NCBI GenBank assembly: GCA_009801085.1
Contig: VNWV01000003.1
Span: forward strand, 2,914,001 to 2,978,000
Length of the DNA stretch: 64,000 nt
Reading direction: 5' to 3'
Source: Lasiodiplodia sp. COLG20
Lineage: Eukaryota > Ascomycota > Dothideomycetes > Botryosphaeriales > Botryosphaeriaceae
In this document: piece after piece, positions 1 to 10,516 of the stretch
How positions within the stretch are numbered: the first letter of the stretch is position 1
How the letters are laid out: each line of letters starts with the position of its first letter
Made by a program: the position numbers and the translations under genes
The notes under the pieces: model-generated
The model's input: only the letters and a program-made list of their open reading frames with translations
Databases searched by the model: none
Told to the model about the DNA's origin: nothing

Positions 1-537
1 ATGTACGGGCCGTGCTGCTCGCGCTTCGGGTACTGCGGCCGCGGCCATGCGTATTGCGGATACAGGTGCAAGAGAGAATACGGGCACTGCGAGTAGCAGC
101 AGCAGCAGCAGTTGCGTCGTGCACTCTCTCTTCGTCATCATCGTCACCTCCCATCTAACTTCTGATTTTCTCCCAGGCAGCCTCGCAAATATAGCAATGA
201 TGATTTTCCGTCTGAACCATCCAACCCAGGCTACTACCCGTCCACCCCTGGCTACTCTCAGTCAGGCCCCAACTACTATCCGTCCGACCCTGATTACTAT
301 CCGTCGAACCCTGGCTACTCTCAGTCAGGCCCTGATTCCTATCCCTCCGATCGCGGCTACTATCCGTCAGGCCAGGGCTACTATCCGTCCGACCATGGCA
401 GCTCTCCGTCCGACTATGATAATGATCGCATCCCTCCATTCGTTACATCGCCGCAAGACCACGGCGGACGTCGGCCCAAAGGCAAACGTCCTCACAAATG
501 CAAGGGGTGCGAGCAAAAGAAAGAGAAGGGATACTAG
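1..537 (+). CDS. Chitin-binding (CBM18) protein, 3' part only, with Tyr/Pro/Ser-rich repeat tail
   Basis: The reading frame is open from base 1, so the gene starts before the window. The model is join(1..92,177..537). The intron 93-176 has a GTAGCA donor, a CTAAC branch site and a CCCAG acceptor, and the phases close exactly. The first 31 residues carry the end of a hevein-like CBM18 fold: CCSRFGYCG, then YCG and RC, with the cysteine spacing of type-1 chitin-binding domains. The second exon continues with degenerate repeats of the type GYYPS-P and GYSQSGP for about 80 residues, then a basic tail ending CKGCEQKKEKGY. In the family, CBM18 binds chitin outside the cell, either in lectin-like effectors or attached to chitin deacetylases or chitinases. 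No catalytic domain is visible in this fragment. The tail looks like a disordered linker or wall-associated region. The CBM18 call is firm; the identity of the whole protein is open. Confidence 0.72.
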
Positions 538-972
538 GTGGGAAGATGCGGTACGAAGCTGGAGGGGTTGGGTTTAGTGTGGATTAATGTTTGGGCTGTC
601 ATGTAGGTTAGCGTAGGATTCGGTAATTTTTGATGGTGGGAGAGGTGTACACTTAGCTTCTGTCTCAAAGCTTTAATTCAATACTTTGTGTCTGGTCAAA
701 TGTGGTTCTGTTGCAGTACATCCGAAATATAACACCCCGGCCCTGGCCGCGGATATAACCGATTTTGAAGTAAACAAATAGCATGAATGAATAAACACCA
801 TGATGATCTCCGAGTACCTTGCTGCATACCTCGGTTGAGGCGGGGAAAGCTTTCCCGAATTCGGACGTAGTCCCGCCGAGCCACCGAAACGGCAATAGGC
901 TAAAGAGCCCCTCATCAGCGTGCCATAGATCTGTCCTCCCATCCTGCTATTTCGAAGCTATCACACATTACT
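538..972. other. Intergenic, no gene seen
   Basis: This is 435 bases between the CBM18 gene and the mutarotase. Short frames here do not resemble proteins. It presumably holds the 3' UTR of the first gene and the promoter of the next. Confidence 0.6.
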
Positions 973-1399
973 ATGTCGTCTACAAAGGAGCCTCGCCGAA
1001 TTGGCCAGCTGGTCTACCTGAGGCCGGAGTACTTGGAGGAATACAAGAAATGCCATGCCGCTGTTTGGCCCGAAGTACTGGAACAGATCAAAGATTCCAA
1101 CATTGTGGACTGTACGTCATCGATATCTTTTCTTCCTCATCCGGCAAGATGTAATCAATATGCTAATGGACACAGATTCCATCTTTTTTGTGGATGAACC
1201 CCGACCGATGCTCGTTGCATCATTCAAGTGGGTGGGCGACGATTGGGATGCCGACATGGCCCGCATGGCTGCAAACAAAAAGGTGCAGGAGTGGTGGAAC
1301 ATGACGGATAAGATGCAAGAGAGCCCTCATCCGGGTGCAAAGGGTAGCGCCGCCGGTCCGTGGTGGAAGGTGATGGAGGAGGTCTTTTACTTTAAATAG
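973..1399 (+). CDS. L-rhamnose mutarotase (RhaM/DUF718 family)
   Basis: The model is join(973..1111,1176..1399), giving 120 residues; the 64-nt intron runs GTACGT...CACAG and the phases close. The protein aligns along its whole length with RhaM. It has an N-terminal beta strand (IGQLVYLRPEYLEEY), then CHAAVWPEVL, DYSIFF, EWWNMTDKM and a C-terminal EVFYFK. In E. coli RhaM a Tyr and a His in the same places (here Tyr24 and His28) are the catalytic pair that interconverts alpha- and beta-L-rhamnopyranose. No signal peptide is present, so it should be cytosolic. The rhamnogalacturonan lyase starts 361 bp downstream on the same strand, which suggests a role in using rhamnose released from rhamnogalacturonan-I. 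Family assignment is secure; the in vivo substrate is inferred. Confidence 0.9.
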
Positions 1400-1696
1400 C
1401 CCTATGACGATGAAACCCCAAAATCACAAATGCTTTGTTTCAGGGGTCCACTGCAGTTGACATCAGCCTCACCACCTCGCTTAAAAAACACTCAACCAAG
1501 AACCGCGCGGCCTCGGAGATAGGGCCAAGTTATTGGTGGCTTGCGGAGAAATGAGTCGTGCCTCTCTCGGGCAATCTTTGACCGAGCTATGCAGGTCCGC
1601 TTCCCCCAGACTTCTCCACACGCTACCCCGGCTTCCCGTATTGACCATGCGCACAAGCATCTGCAGGAACCAGGCGCTCGGTTTTTGATTCATGGG

Positions 1697-1703
1697 TATA
1701 TAA
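1697..1703 (+). promoter_or_regulatory. TATA box of the rhamnogalacturonan lyase gene
   Basis: TATATAA lies 58 bp upstream of the ATG at 1761. It is only 4 bp from an in-frame ATG at 1707, so it argues for the later start, which also places the signal peptide at the very N-terminus. Confidence 0.5.
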
Positions 1704-1760
1704 TGGATGCGGTCACCACAATGCCCAAGTCAGGCTTCCACTGGACGTCCACCCTCCTCA

Positions 1761-4005
1761 ATGGCAAACTCAGGTTTCCGCCGGGCGCTTGCCCCCTTCC
1801 TTGGACTTTTGGCACTGAGCACCGAAGTTCAGGCTCTCCTGACTGTCAATGAGACTTCTTCAAACATCATTCTCGAGAATGACAGGCTCTATCTCTCGTT
1901 GGACAAGTCAAAGGGTGTCATTACCGACCTCGCCCTTGACGATCAAGATCTCCTCGGCCCTGTGAGCGGATCAACCGGCATCGGTCCCTACCTTGACTGC
2001 TACTGCACTCCTTCAGGCTTTTATACTCCTGGTTCGATAGCTCCCGATTTCCAAATCTTCCAGGGAAATGACTCCGAGGGCGTACCGTACGCTGGAGTCG
2101 TCATGGGTGAAACCTACCCAGCGACCGGACAAGTGCTGGAGTTTTATTACTTCTTGCGCGAAGGAGAGACGGGGCTGCACACTTTCAGCCGTCTCGCGTA
2201 CTACAATGAGACGACGCCATTCCTCCGCAACTTGCAGGAATTCCGCACGCTTTTCCGTCCGAACACGGCGCTCTGGACTCACCTCTCGACCAACGAGAAG
2301 ACGTACGCGCCTCTGCCGTCCAAGGACGCCGTTTCGAAGCAGGTCGTTGTCCAGGATGCTACCTGGTCCCTTTTGAATACGCCCAACGACCCTTACGTTG
2401 AGCAGTGGGCAGATTACTTCACAAAGTACACTTTCCAGGCTCAGTGGAGGGACCATAGGGTGCACGGAATGTTCTCCGATGGCTCAACCAGCACGACCAA
2501 CGCCACTTTCGGAGCTTGGACTGTCATGAACACTGTCGACACGTACTTTAACGGACCAAAGAACTCCGATCTTACGGTGGATGGAATTGTCTACAACTAC
2601 ATTGGTATGATTCACTTCACTGTTATATTCTCACGATACTCACCGCATGCAGCTTCCAACCACCACGGAAACGGCACGCCCAACATCACCAACGGCTTCG
2701 ACCGCACCTTCGGCCCCGTAAGTCTCCCGACATGATCTATGTAAACGCATACTAACATCACTCAGTTCTACTACCACTTCAACAGCGGCAAGCCCGGCAC
2801 GACCCTGCAAGAGCTCCGCGACGACGCGCTGCAATACGCCGACCCGACGTGGAACGCGCAATTCTACGACGACATCGCCGAGTACGTCCCCAACTACGTC
2901 CCGACCTCCGGCCGCGGCACCTGGCAAGGCGTCGTCACGCTTCCCCGCAACGACAACACCAACACGACCACCTGGAGCCGGCCGATCGCCATCCTCACGA
3001 CGACGGGCGTCGACTTCCAAGACAACGTCGTCGACACGAAAGCGTACCAGTACTGGGCGGACCTCAGCATCGTGTCCAGCAGCCCCAACGGCACCATCGC
3101 CAGCGTCGAGATCCCGCGCGTGAAAGCCGGCACGTACCGACTAACCGTCTACGCCGACGGGCTCTTCGGACAGCACGTGCAAGACGACATCGTCGTCGCC
3201 GCCGGCGCCAAAACCACGACGACGACCACCTTCGTCGAGGAGAGCGCCGGCAACGAGCTCTGGCGCATCGGCACGCCCGACCGGTCGAGCGGCGAGTACC
3301 GGCACGGCGTAGCCGTCGACACCAGCAAGCCACTCCAACCCGAGCAGTACCGCGTGTACTGGGCCAAATACGACTTCCCGACCGAGTTCCCGGACGGCGT
3401 GGCGTTCCGCGTCGGCGAGAGCGACGAGGGACAAGACTGGAACTACGTGCACTGGAGCTCCGTCGGCGGCAAGGGCAACGCCATCCGCACCGAGCCGCTG
3501 TTCGCGCCGACCATCAGCAACTGGTCGATCCTGTTCGACGCCGCGGCGGATGAGCTGGAGAGGAGTGTCGCGGGAGGGAAGAACGAGGCGACTTTCACCG
3601 TGCAGCTGGCCGGCGCGAAGACGGCGGCGGGAAACACGGATGTGTATAACGCGACCGAGCCGTATTCGAACTTGCCGTATGTCGTCACGGTGAATGGGCA
3701 CGAGTTGGAGCCTTGGGTTATTCCGTAAGTTTTTTTTTTTATCTTTTCGCCCGTTTGCTCGTTGAGAGAGGTTTCGTTCGACCTGACATTGCTGCAGTTA
3801 CAAGCATTCCAGCTCCTGCGCCGTTCGCTCGGCTATCAGCTGCTACAATATTGCCCACAAGTTCGTTTTCGAGACGGGCTGGCTCAAGGAGAAGGACAAT
3901 GAGATTGTTCTGCGCCTTCCTATGGATGCTATGGACTATGAATCTGCAGTTCTGCCTCAGCAGGTATACGTTCAGTACGATGCCTTGAGGCTGGAGTTGC
4001 AGTAA
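1761..4005 (+). CDS. Secreted rhamnogalacturonan endolyase, polysaccharide lyase family 4
   Basis: The model is join(1761..2604,2653..2717,2766..3724,3798..4005), giving 691 residues; the introns are 48, 48 and 73 nt and all phases close. The start at 1761 gives a classical signal peptide (hydrophobic core AFLGLLAL-like, cleavage near EVQA/LL). The three PL4 modules follow in order: an N-terminal beta-sandwich lyase domain (about 27-300), a central fibronectin-III-like domain (ASVEIPRVKAGTYRLTVYAD region) and a C-terminal carbohydrate-binding-like jelly roll. Lys180 (NEKTYAPLPS) and His232/His235 (DHRVHGM) are candidates for the catalytic Lys/His pair known from the Aspergillus aculeatus enzyme. 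The enzyme cleaves rhamnosyl-galacturonosyl bonds in rhamnogalacturonan-I by beta-elimination outside the cell (EC 4.2.2.23). Several N-x-S/T sequons are present. The rhamnose mutarotase gene lies immediately upstream. Confidence 0.93.
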
Positions 4006-4765
4006 TTTGTCTTCGTCATCGCGAGGGAAAACGAAGAGATTCGAGAAGATAGTAATAGACTAAATGAACATTCACTTGGCTTGAATGACATGCAACGAAT
4101 GCTGCCTTGCCTCCACGTTTCCTCCAAAGTTGCGCCATAGTCATCCTGCCGCGGTTCGTTTACATTTTCGAAGACTTACAGAAATATTGCCTTACAGCTT
4201 CAGGGATTTGTCTTGAACATGGAAGGTATTAAATGGCGAAAACGTGCCATGTTCTCAACCGAGCGATGCTTCAAGCGGTCTATTGGAGCTGGCTGTCCAA
4301 GTCGTAGGTATTCTGTGTGCAATGTTGTTGTGCAATGTTGTTGTACAATGTTGTTGTACTGTACAATGTGGTCAAGGTGTAATCGACTAGCTTTCATCCA
4401 CGTCACAGAGATCCAACAGTCCAGACTTACGTGGGTACATTCACAAGATGTCTGTGATCCTCTGCAAGAAGACCATGGACACTTGTCCAAAGAGTGCTTA
4501 TGGGTTTGACATGAAAGGATCTTGAGGACCGTTTCGTTCTCAACAGCCGGGCTTGTCGCGTGAGGTCAAGCACCCAATCGCCGTACGTTTACACTGAAGT
4601 GTCCCCGGTAGGACTCATGCCATTATAGTCTGTCGTTTCTATCGTCGCTTTTAAATATCTATGTGCCCATCTCTTGATATAAGGAGCCCAGGCGTCGCAT
4701 CGTCTACTTCATTATCCCGTTCACACCAAGCTCCTCTGAAAGACGGATATCCAGCCACCAGCCAA
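4006..4765. other. Intergenic between convergent genes, contains a minisatellite
   Basis: This tail-to-tail spacer separates the rhamnogalacturonan lyase from the minus-strand gene ending at 4766. Apart from the 13-bp tandem repeat at 4319-4357 I see nothing in it. Confidence 0.6.
4319..4357 (+). repeat. 13-bp minisatellite, three copies
   Basis: The unit GCAATGTTGTTGT occurs three times head to tail with one change (third copy starts ACAATG), followed by a decayed partial copy. It lies in the spacer between convergent genes. Confidence 0.85.
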
Positions 4766-5908
4766 TCAATCAAAATCCAACGTCAAAGTGGCCGAGCAAA
4801 CCCTATCCTTGATCCTATCCTCCACATCCTTCATCTCCTCCTCCACGTGCAGCCTCAGCTCATCCTTCACAATCAACATCTGCTCCTCGACCCGCATATC
4901 CGCCAGCTCAGTCGCCTCACACCGCACATTCTCCATGTCGTCGGCGGCTTCATCCCTAAGCTCCTCGGCCAAGTCATCAATCTTCTTCTCAAACTTCTCT
5001 TCTAGTTGTTGCAAACGTTCTTGTATCTCTTGGCGCATTTCGCATCTGAAGCCGTCGAGCGCTTTGTTCACCAACTTGGCTACTTGATCCTCAAGCATCT
5101 GCTGTTGCACACCTGGGTCCTCTAACGGCGAAGGGGCAAGCTTGGGCTTCTTTGCACTAGGGCCGGGAGAGGGGGAATCCCGCGCCCGCGTCTTTGCGTC
5201 TTTGCCAGAAATGGGTGGAGGGGGCGGAGAAAGACCGAGTTCGTCGTATGACGGGGGGCTCTCAACAGGCGAGGGAACACGAAGATCAGCACCTTCAACC
5301 ATTTCTGCACCTTTGCCTTTGTGCAAACTTGTGAGGTCCATCTGACTAGACATGGTCTTCAGGCCGCCATCACGAGCCATATTGCACAGCGATATAAGGC
5401 GCTGCTGGCCAATTTGCTTCTCTGGGAGGTGAATTGTGAACTCGGTGGTTTGAGCGAAGGACTGGAGAGAATTCAAGATAATGCCTGATGCTGTTGTAGC
5501 GGGAGCGAGTGACGTTGCTGCTGGGACGATGACGACAGGAGGCTTGGAGAGGGTGAAGCGAAGGCTACAGATGGGATCGGATGGAGAGCATGCCTTGGCC
5601 TGCACCAGACCCTGCCTTACAGGCTCTGGAACAGTGGCATGGATATCCGACTCAGCATCCAGGCTGAGGATGCGATCTGGCAGGACGAAGACGAATACAT
5701 TCGTTTTCTTGGGGCATGCTTTGAGAGCGACAGGGCAGCGGAGCTTGAAGAAAGCGGCGTTTTCAGCCTCTTCGAAGCGGATCTCGAGGGCTAGCTGGCA
5801 AGGAGGGCGCGGGTGCCTGTGGCCGAGATAGGTGGTGGCATTTTGATCGGAGCAGTGCCACTCAACGAATGCTGGGGCGAAGGGGACGAGCGGCGTCGAG
5901 GCGGGCAT
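4766..5908 (-). CDS. Uncharacterised fungal protein with C-terminal coiled coil
   Basis: This is a single-exon frame of 380 residues. Roughly residues 1-200 form a folded region with conserved-looking hydrophobic stretches (FVEWHCSD, KTNVFVFVLPDRILSL, FTIHLPEKQIGQQRL). Next comes a proline/serine-rich linker (PSPVESPPSYDELGLSPPPPP) with a basic patch resembling a nuclear localisation signal (SAKKPKL). A long charged amphipathic helix follows from about 270 to 370 (QLEEKFEKKIDDLAEELRDEAADDMENV), typical of a coiled coil. There is no signal peptide or membrane segment. I do not recognise a named domain. The layout suggests a nuclear or scaffolding protein, possibly oligomeric, but that is inference. 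Its neighbours on both sides are metabolic genes and give no hint. Confidence 0.7.
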   Translation of the reverse strand: MPASTPLVPFAPAFVEWHCSDQNATTYLGHRHPRPPCQLALEIRFEEAENAAFFKLRCPVALKACPKKTNVFVFVLPDRILSLDAESDIHATVPEPVRQGLVQAKACSPSDPICSLRFTLSKPPVVIVPAATSLAPATTASGIILNSLQSFAQTTEFTIHLPEKQIGQQRLISLCNMARDGGLKTMSSQMDLTSLHKGKGAEMVEGADLRVPSPVESPPSYDELGLSPPPPPISGKDAKTRARDSPSPGPSAKKPKLAPSPLEDPGVQQQMLEDQVAKLVNKALDGFRCEMRQEIQERLQQLEEKFEKKIDDLAEELRDEAADDMENVRCEATELADMRVEEQMLIVKDELRLHVEEEMKDVEDRIKDRVCSATLTLDFD

Positions 5909-6955
5909 ATATGTACATCTGTGAAGAATAAGAGGTCAGTAACAGGACCGACGAAGCGAGTTCCCCTGCGCAGCAATCATGCGCAGGATTCCCGCCCACC
6001 CAGGCTTTGCGAGACGTGTTTCAGCCCGGAGCAGCCTTGACTCCCATGGTGTCCACGCTGCCAAACCCAGACGACGCGCGGCGGAGACGACAGAGACGCA
6101 GTCGGTGACAATTGTCCCTACAAGCCCCAGGCTTTTCGACGGAGAGAGCCACCATATTCCAGGCGGATGTCCGGCGAGTGAGCGTGGTCAAATGGCCTGC
6201 CTGCGAGCATCCGTCGCCCCCAGCGCGCCGACGAGTAGTACAGCCCGGCTGACCGATGGGTCGCCTATGGAGCAGCCCAATACCCACCCCGCCACCCTCC
6301 GGGCTCTTGATAGCGAGCAGCCCTGGCTCGATTGCGGAAGCCGAGGAGTTGTATGTACCACATAGAGTTGATTGTACGGGAGGAGCGAGTGTGCGTGCGC
6401 GCGATGGATGATGCGACGGAGGTCGGGTGATGATGTAGAGGAGCGGAGGAGCGACGGCGAGGTTGGGGGTAAATGTGGCCTGTGCGCACGCGTCTTGGCC
6501 AACGCGTCCGTGCGTCCGTGCGCTGGACGCGATCGCGATCGCCTTCCAACACTTTCCACCCCATGTGTTACAACCTGACAACTCACCATGCCAGAGAATG
6601 TGATGATAGTAGTCACCGTCGGCTTCCTCGCCTTGATAATCTCAACGCTCAGTAACCAGGGACAGTCTAATGTTACCCCGAGGTTTGGCCTCGGCCGATC
6701 AGTACTACCCATGAGTCGAAGACATGTTCTAAAATATCAGTCTACAACCCTAGAAAGCAGCAGAAATATAGCTCGCATGAAAGTAGTCGCGAATGTCCGG
6801 ACTATGCTGTCACTTACGTAATTTTGCGCCGTTAAATCCGGGGACTGTGGAAATCTTTTTGCAGACAGTATTTAAACGTCCAACGTCGTCACGAAGCTTC
6901 GAGTCTAATGACTCAACATCACAAAACCTTATAACCTTATTAGAACCACTAAATC
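5909..6955. promoter_or_regulatory. Divergent intergenic region, no gene seen
   Basis: This 1,047-bp interval separates the coiled-coil gene (leftward) from the reductase gene (rightward). Frames overlap on both strands in all phases around 6,000-6,700, but none resembles a protein. A TATTTAAA motif near 6,869 may serve the reductase. Confidence 0.45.
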
Positions 6956-8202
6956 ATGTCTCAAAACAGCGCTGCCTGGATCACCGCGCCTCGTGCCAAG
7001 CCTCTCGAGATCAAAGAGGCGCCTCTGTGGAAAGCTGGTCCCGGGGAGATCGTTGTCAAAAATGCTGCCGTGGCCATTGTGAGCCTTGTCGATTATGCTT
7101 CCAACGGATTTGCGCTAACATGATTTCTAACAGAACCCGGTCGAGTGGAAGATCCAGTAAGTGCCGTTTTAACCAGGAGTTGTGGATGGAAACTTACAAA
7201 GCTCGCAGAGATTCGGAGCTCCTCCCTATGACCTACCCCAACATCCTCGGCGCTGACGTCGCCGGCGTTGTCGAGGAAGTCGGCGAAGGCGTTACCCGCC
7301 TACAGAAGGGCCAGCGTGTCATGGCGTAAGTTGACACACGCCGTCAACCGGACTGAAACTCACCTCGCACCACCAAACAGATACGCCACAAGCATCGACA
7401 CCTCCGACCCCTCCCAGGGCGGCTTCCAGCTCTACACCAGATGCCAGGAAACCCTCGTCTCCCCCATTCCTGACACTCTCTCCTTCGAGCAAGCCGTCGT
7501 CCTCCCGCTCGCCATCTCGACCGCGGCAGCTGGATTGTACGAGAAGACGATGCTGAACTTGCCATTTCCTACCGTGAATGGTGAGAAGCCCGGTGCTGGC
7601 AAGACACTGCTCGTCTGGGGCGCCGCATCTTCAGTTGGCTCGGCTACCGTGCAGTTGGCGGTCGCCTCTGGTCTGAGGGTCGTGGCGACGGCGTCGGCTC
7701 GGAACCATGAATTTGTGAGGGCGCTGGGTGCGAGCAGCGTGATTGATTATGGCTCGCCGAGTGTCATTGAGGATGTCGTTGCGGCGGTCAAAGAGAGCGG
7801 GGAGTTTGTGGGAGTCTTCGACTCTATCTCTGGGGGTAACACCTTCGAGCTGGTTGGCAGGGTTCTGGATGTCTTGGGAACTGCCAAGGTGGCGGTTGTG
7901 ATGCCGCCGCCTGAGAATCTGTCGAAGAGCGTGCAGCCTCTGATGGGTAAGTTGTTGAGCGTGCACTGACTGGGGAGTAACCTGCTGACGGCGTAGTTCT
8001 CTCTTTCACCATTCCGAAACCACCGCATGAGGAGGTGGGCGACGCTGTTTGGCGGAAATATGTGCCTGAGGCTTTGCAGCGCGGCCTGATCCAGGCTAAG
8101 CCGGATCCGCTTGTTGTTGGCACTGGGTTGGAGAAAATTCAGGAGGCCATTGATAGACAGAAGGCCGGCGTGTCCGCGAAGAAAGTTGTTGTTCTTCTGT
8201 AA
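6956..8202 (+). CDS. Medium-chain dehydrogenase/reductase, CipB-like quinone or enoyl reductase
   Basis: The model is join(6956..7078,7134..7156,7209..7325,7381..7946,7997..8202), giving 344 residues; all five exons are in phase and exon 2 is only 23 nt. The N-terminal GroES-like half contains NAAVAINPVEWKIQ and the ILGADVAGVVEEVG motif. The C-terminal Rossmann half contains VWGAASSVGSATVQLA, the AxxGxxG-type NADP-binding loop. The protein ends GVSAKKVVVLL, as in the fungal CipB/ToxD-like zinc-independent subgroup. The Cys/His zinc ligands of true alcohol dehydrogenases are not evident. Such enzymes reduce quinones or activated double bonds with NADPH in the cytosol, sometimes as trans-acting enoyl reductases. 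No polyketide synthase is nearby, so a stand-alone detoxification role is more likely. The substrate is unknown. Confidence 0.87.
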
Positions 8203-9063
8203 AAGCCCGAGTCAACACAGCGCATTACTCCGTAGTCGCGGGTGATTCCCAGCAATTAGTCCTTTCCCTCAACTATCATTCCGACAGAGGACGTCCATTC
8301 AAGCTCCGCAGGTGATCACCATCACCCGTTCAGGCCTCCCTAAAAGTCGAGGAGATCTGCATTCCTGCGACAGTGAGAGAAAAAGTCCGCGCGTCCCGAA
8401 CCTTAAATCCGGAGGTGGATGTCCGATACCCCTGGGCGATCCCCAATCTTTGTAACACACCCACCCCGCCTGCTTACGCGTCCAAGTCACCTCAAAAGGT
8501 CGAGACTAGAAACATAGCCAATCTACATCAGGCGCTGTGCTGCAGGGAAGGTATGCTTGAAGGCATGCTTAAATCAATCGCACTGCATTGAGACTACGTT
8601 CGCAGAATCCAACTCATTGCAAAATAGTACAAAACATGGGGAGCTGAAGCTATCATCCGGACGTAGATGTTCATTTTAAATTTTTGCGAATACATCCGGA
8701 CGATAGCTTCAACTACCCATGCATTGTAATCATATTATAGCTTCCTTCGATGAAGACTGAAGGAAAAGATTTAAAGAGCATCATTCCATTGCAACAGTAA
8801 ATTTCAAAATTCACGAGCTTAGAACAGTTGTTTTGGTCTCGTAAGCATATATATTTTGGTCATATGTACGATAGCGTCAATCCCGCATTCTATCAAAGAA
8901 GTATATACAAGAAGTTTAAAGATTTGTTACGCGTTCCTCACCGTAGGCATCCACAGGAAGCCAAGGAGTCGCAGTTGTTTTCAAAAAGAGTGACGTTTGC
9001 CAAACATGAGTTGTTGCTGGCTCAGCCAAGCGATTAAGTTGGGTTGCAAGGAGTGCAAGCACT
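8203..9063. other. Intergenic between convergent genes, contains a MITE-like element
   Basis: This tail-to-tail spacer between the reductase and pectin lyase genes is AT-rich from about 8,640 on. It carries the foldback element at 8638-8719. No gene is seen. Confidence 0.6.
8638..8719. mobile_element. MITE-like foldback element, copy A
   Basis: This 82-bp sequence has imperfect terminal inverted repeats of about 27 bp. The right end, read inward, is GGGTAGTTGAAGCTATCGTC followed by CGGATGT, and the left end differs from it at four or so positions. A second copy lies at 14122-14202. The loop is short and AT-rich, with no coding capacity. A convincing target-site duplication is not visible. 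Non-autonomous DNA-element status is inferred from structure and copy number. Confidence 0.65.
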
Positions 9064-10420
9064 TTAAGCAACGATGCCGACACCGTACTTGGCGGAGGCG
9101 ACGGTGGAGGCGGCGGAGGCGGAAGCAACGTTCTTGCCCTTGAAGTTGGACAGGAAAGAGCTGTCAGTGCCGGTGAGCGAGCCAGAGGAGCCGAAGGCGT
9201 TGGCCTGGCAAGAGTGGCCAAGGTAGGTGGAGCAGGTGCTCTGGACCGAGGTAGGAGCAAAGACCTTGCCCTTGTTCTCAAGGAGAGGGGTGACGACGTT
9301 CTGGAAGACATTGCCCTCAATGACGGCGTTGGAGTTGGAGGAGCCAATGTCGAAAGCGTGGCCAGAGTTGGCGTACCAGTAGTTGTTGACGGCGTGGAGG
9401 AGGGTGTTGCCGCCAACCTTGGGCGAGCGACCGGAGGTGTGGTGGATGTAGTTGGCCTTGAAGGTAACCATATCGGACGAGCCGGTGAAGTACAGAGCCC
9501 AGTAGTGGTGGCCGTCGCAGGTGGCGGAGTAGTCGGTGTAACCATCGAACTCAGAGTTCGTGATCGAGACACGGCCAGAAGCACCGTTTCCGAGGACAAC
9601 GAACTGGCGGCCGATCTTGCTCACCTTCACGTGGTCAACCTGGGGAGTCTGGTTAGCTTGTAGTTCAAGAAAAATGGGTTGGAAGTTGGTGGTGTGGCCG
9701 GATATGCTGCCCTCAGGACTGATTTCCCGATTGGGACTAACGCATTTTCCGAACACTTCGCTCCCACCAACCACCAGGGACTAAAGACTTACCCAGATCA
9801 TGTCAGTGCCATCGAGCGTGATGGCATCACCACCGAAGATGTACTGGGGGTTGAGCTCGGTGATGTGGATGTTCTGGATGATGACGTTCTTGGCGCCGTT
9901 GGCCATGCGCAGACCCTTGCCACGGATGACACCCTTGGAGCCAACACCAATGATGGACTTGTTGGAGCCGACGGTCAGGCCGGAAACACCAGCAGTGTCG
10001 TACTTGACAGTGATGGAGGTGGAGCCGGTACCGGCGTTGCCGTTGTCACACCAGCTGGCGTGGTTGATGGCATCCTGGCCACCGTTACCGGGGCACTTGT
10101 TAGAGGCGGGGCGGCAGCCCTTCTCGCTAGTGGTGCCCTCGGAGCCAATGTAGTTGAACCTAGAGGAGGAAGGTGGTCAGCATTGTGAAGAATTGGCGAA
10201 GTGTGGGGAGAGATGCAACTCACTCCTTGTTCAGGACGATGACACGGGCAGTGTCGTCAGCCAGGTACTTGGTAAGCTCGGCAATGGTCGAGGGGTAGAC
10301 GGGGGTAGCGGAGCCACCACCGGTAACGCCCTTGGCGAAACCTTCAGCAGCGCCGACAACGCCGACAGCAGCGGCCTGTTGGGCAAGGCCCACAGCAAGA
10401 GAGAAAAGAGCGAGCCTCAT
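9064..10420 (-). CDS. Secreted pectin lyase (polysaccharide lyase family 1)
   Basis: The model is complement(join(9064..9639,9793..10159,10224..10420)), giving 379 residues, the usual length for fungal pectin lyases; both introns (64 and 153 nt) are in phase. The signal peptide is MRLALFSLAVGLAQQAAA, followed by the family start VGVVGAAEGFAKGVTGG. The parallel beta-helix hallmarks are NKSIIGVGSKGVI, WVDHVKVSKIGRQ (pectin-lyase type rather than pectate-lyase), DYSATCDGHHYW, and HTSGRSPKVGGN containing the catalytic Arg. Cysteines for the conserved disulfides are present. The enzyme cleaves methyl-esterified homogalacturonan by beta-elimination outside the cell (EC 4.2.2.10). With the PL4 enzyme 5 kb away it forms a loose pectinolytic neighbourhood. 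Confidence 0.95.
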
Positions 10421-10510
10421 GTTGGCAATTGAACGAATGTGTTGGATTGGAAAAGAATGGAAGGGATTGATGGACTGGAAGAGTAGTTGATGTGCAAGGC
10501 GCCCAGGTCT

Positions 10511-10516
10511 TTTATA
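10511..10516 (-). promoter_or_regulatory. TATA box of the pectin lyase gene
   Basis: TATAAA on the minus strand lies about 90 bp upstream of the start codon at 10420, a usual position for strongly induced secreted-enzyme genes. Confidence 0.5.

Noticed and set aside
3141..3701. 186-codon minus-strand frame
   Set aside because: It is the antisense shadow of exon 3 of the rhamnogalacturonan lyase, driven by GC-rich codon use; no family resemblance.
9214..10188. Plus-strand frames of 149 and 169 codons rich in Val/Gly
   Set aside because: They are antisense to the pectin lyase exons, whose own translation matches the enzyme end to end.
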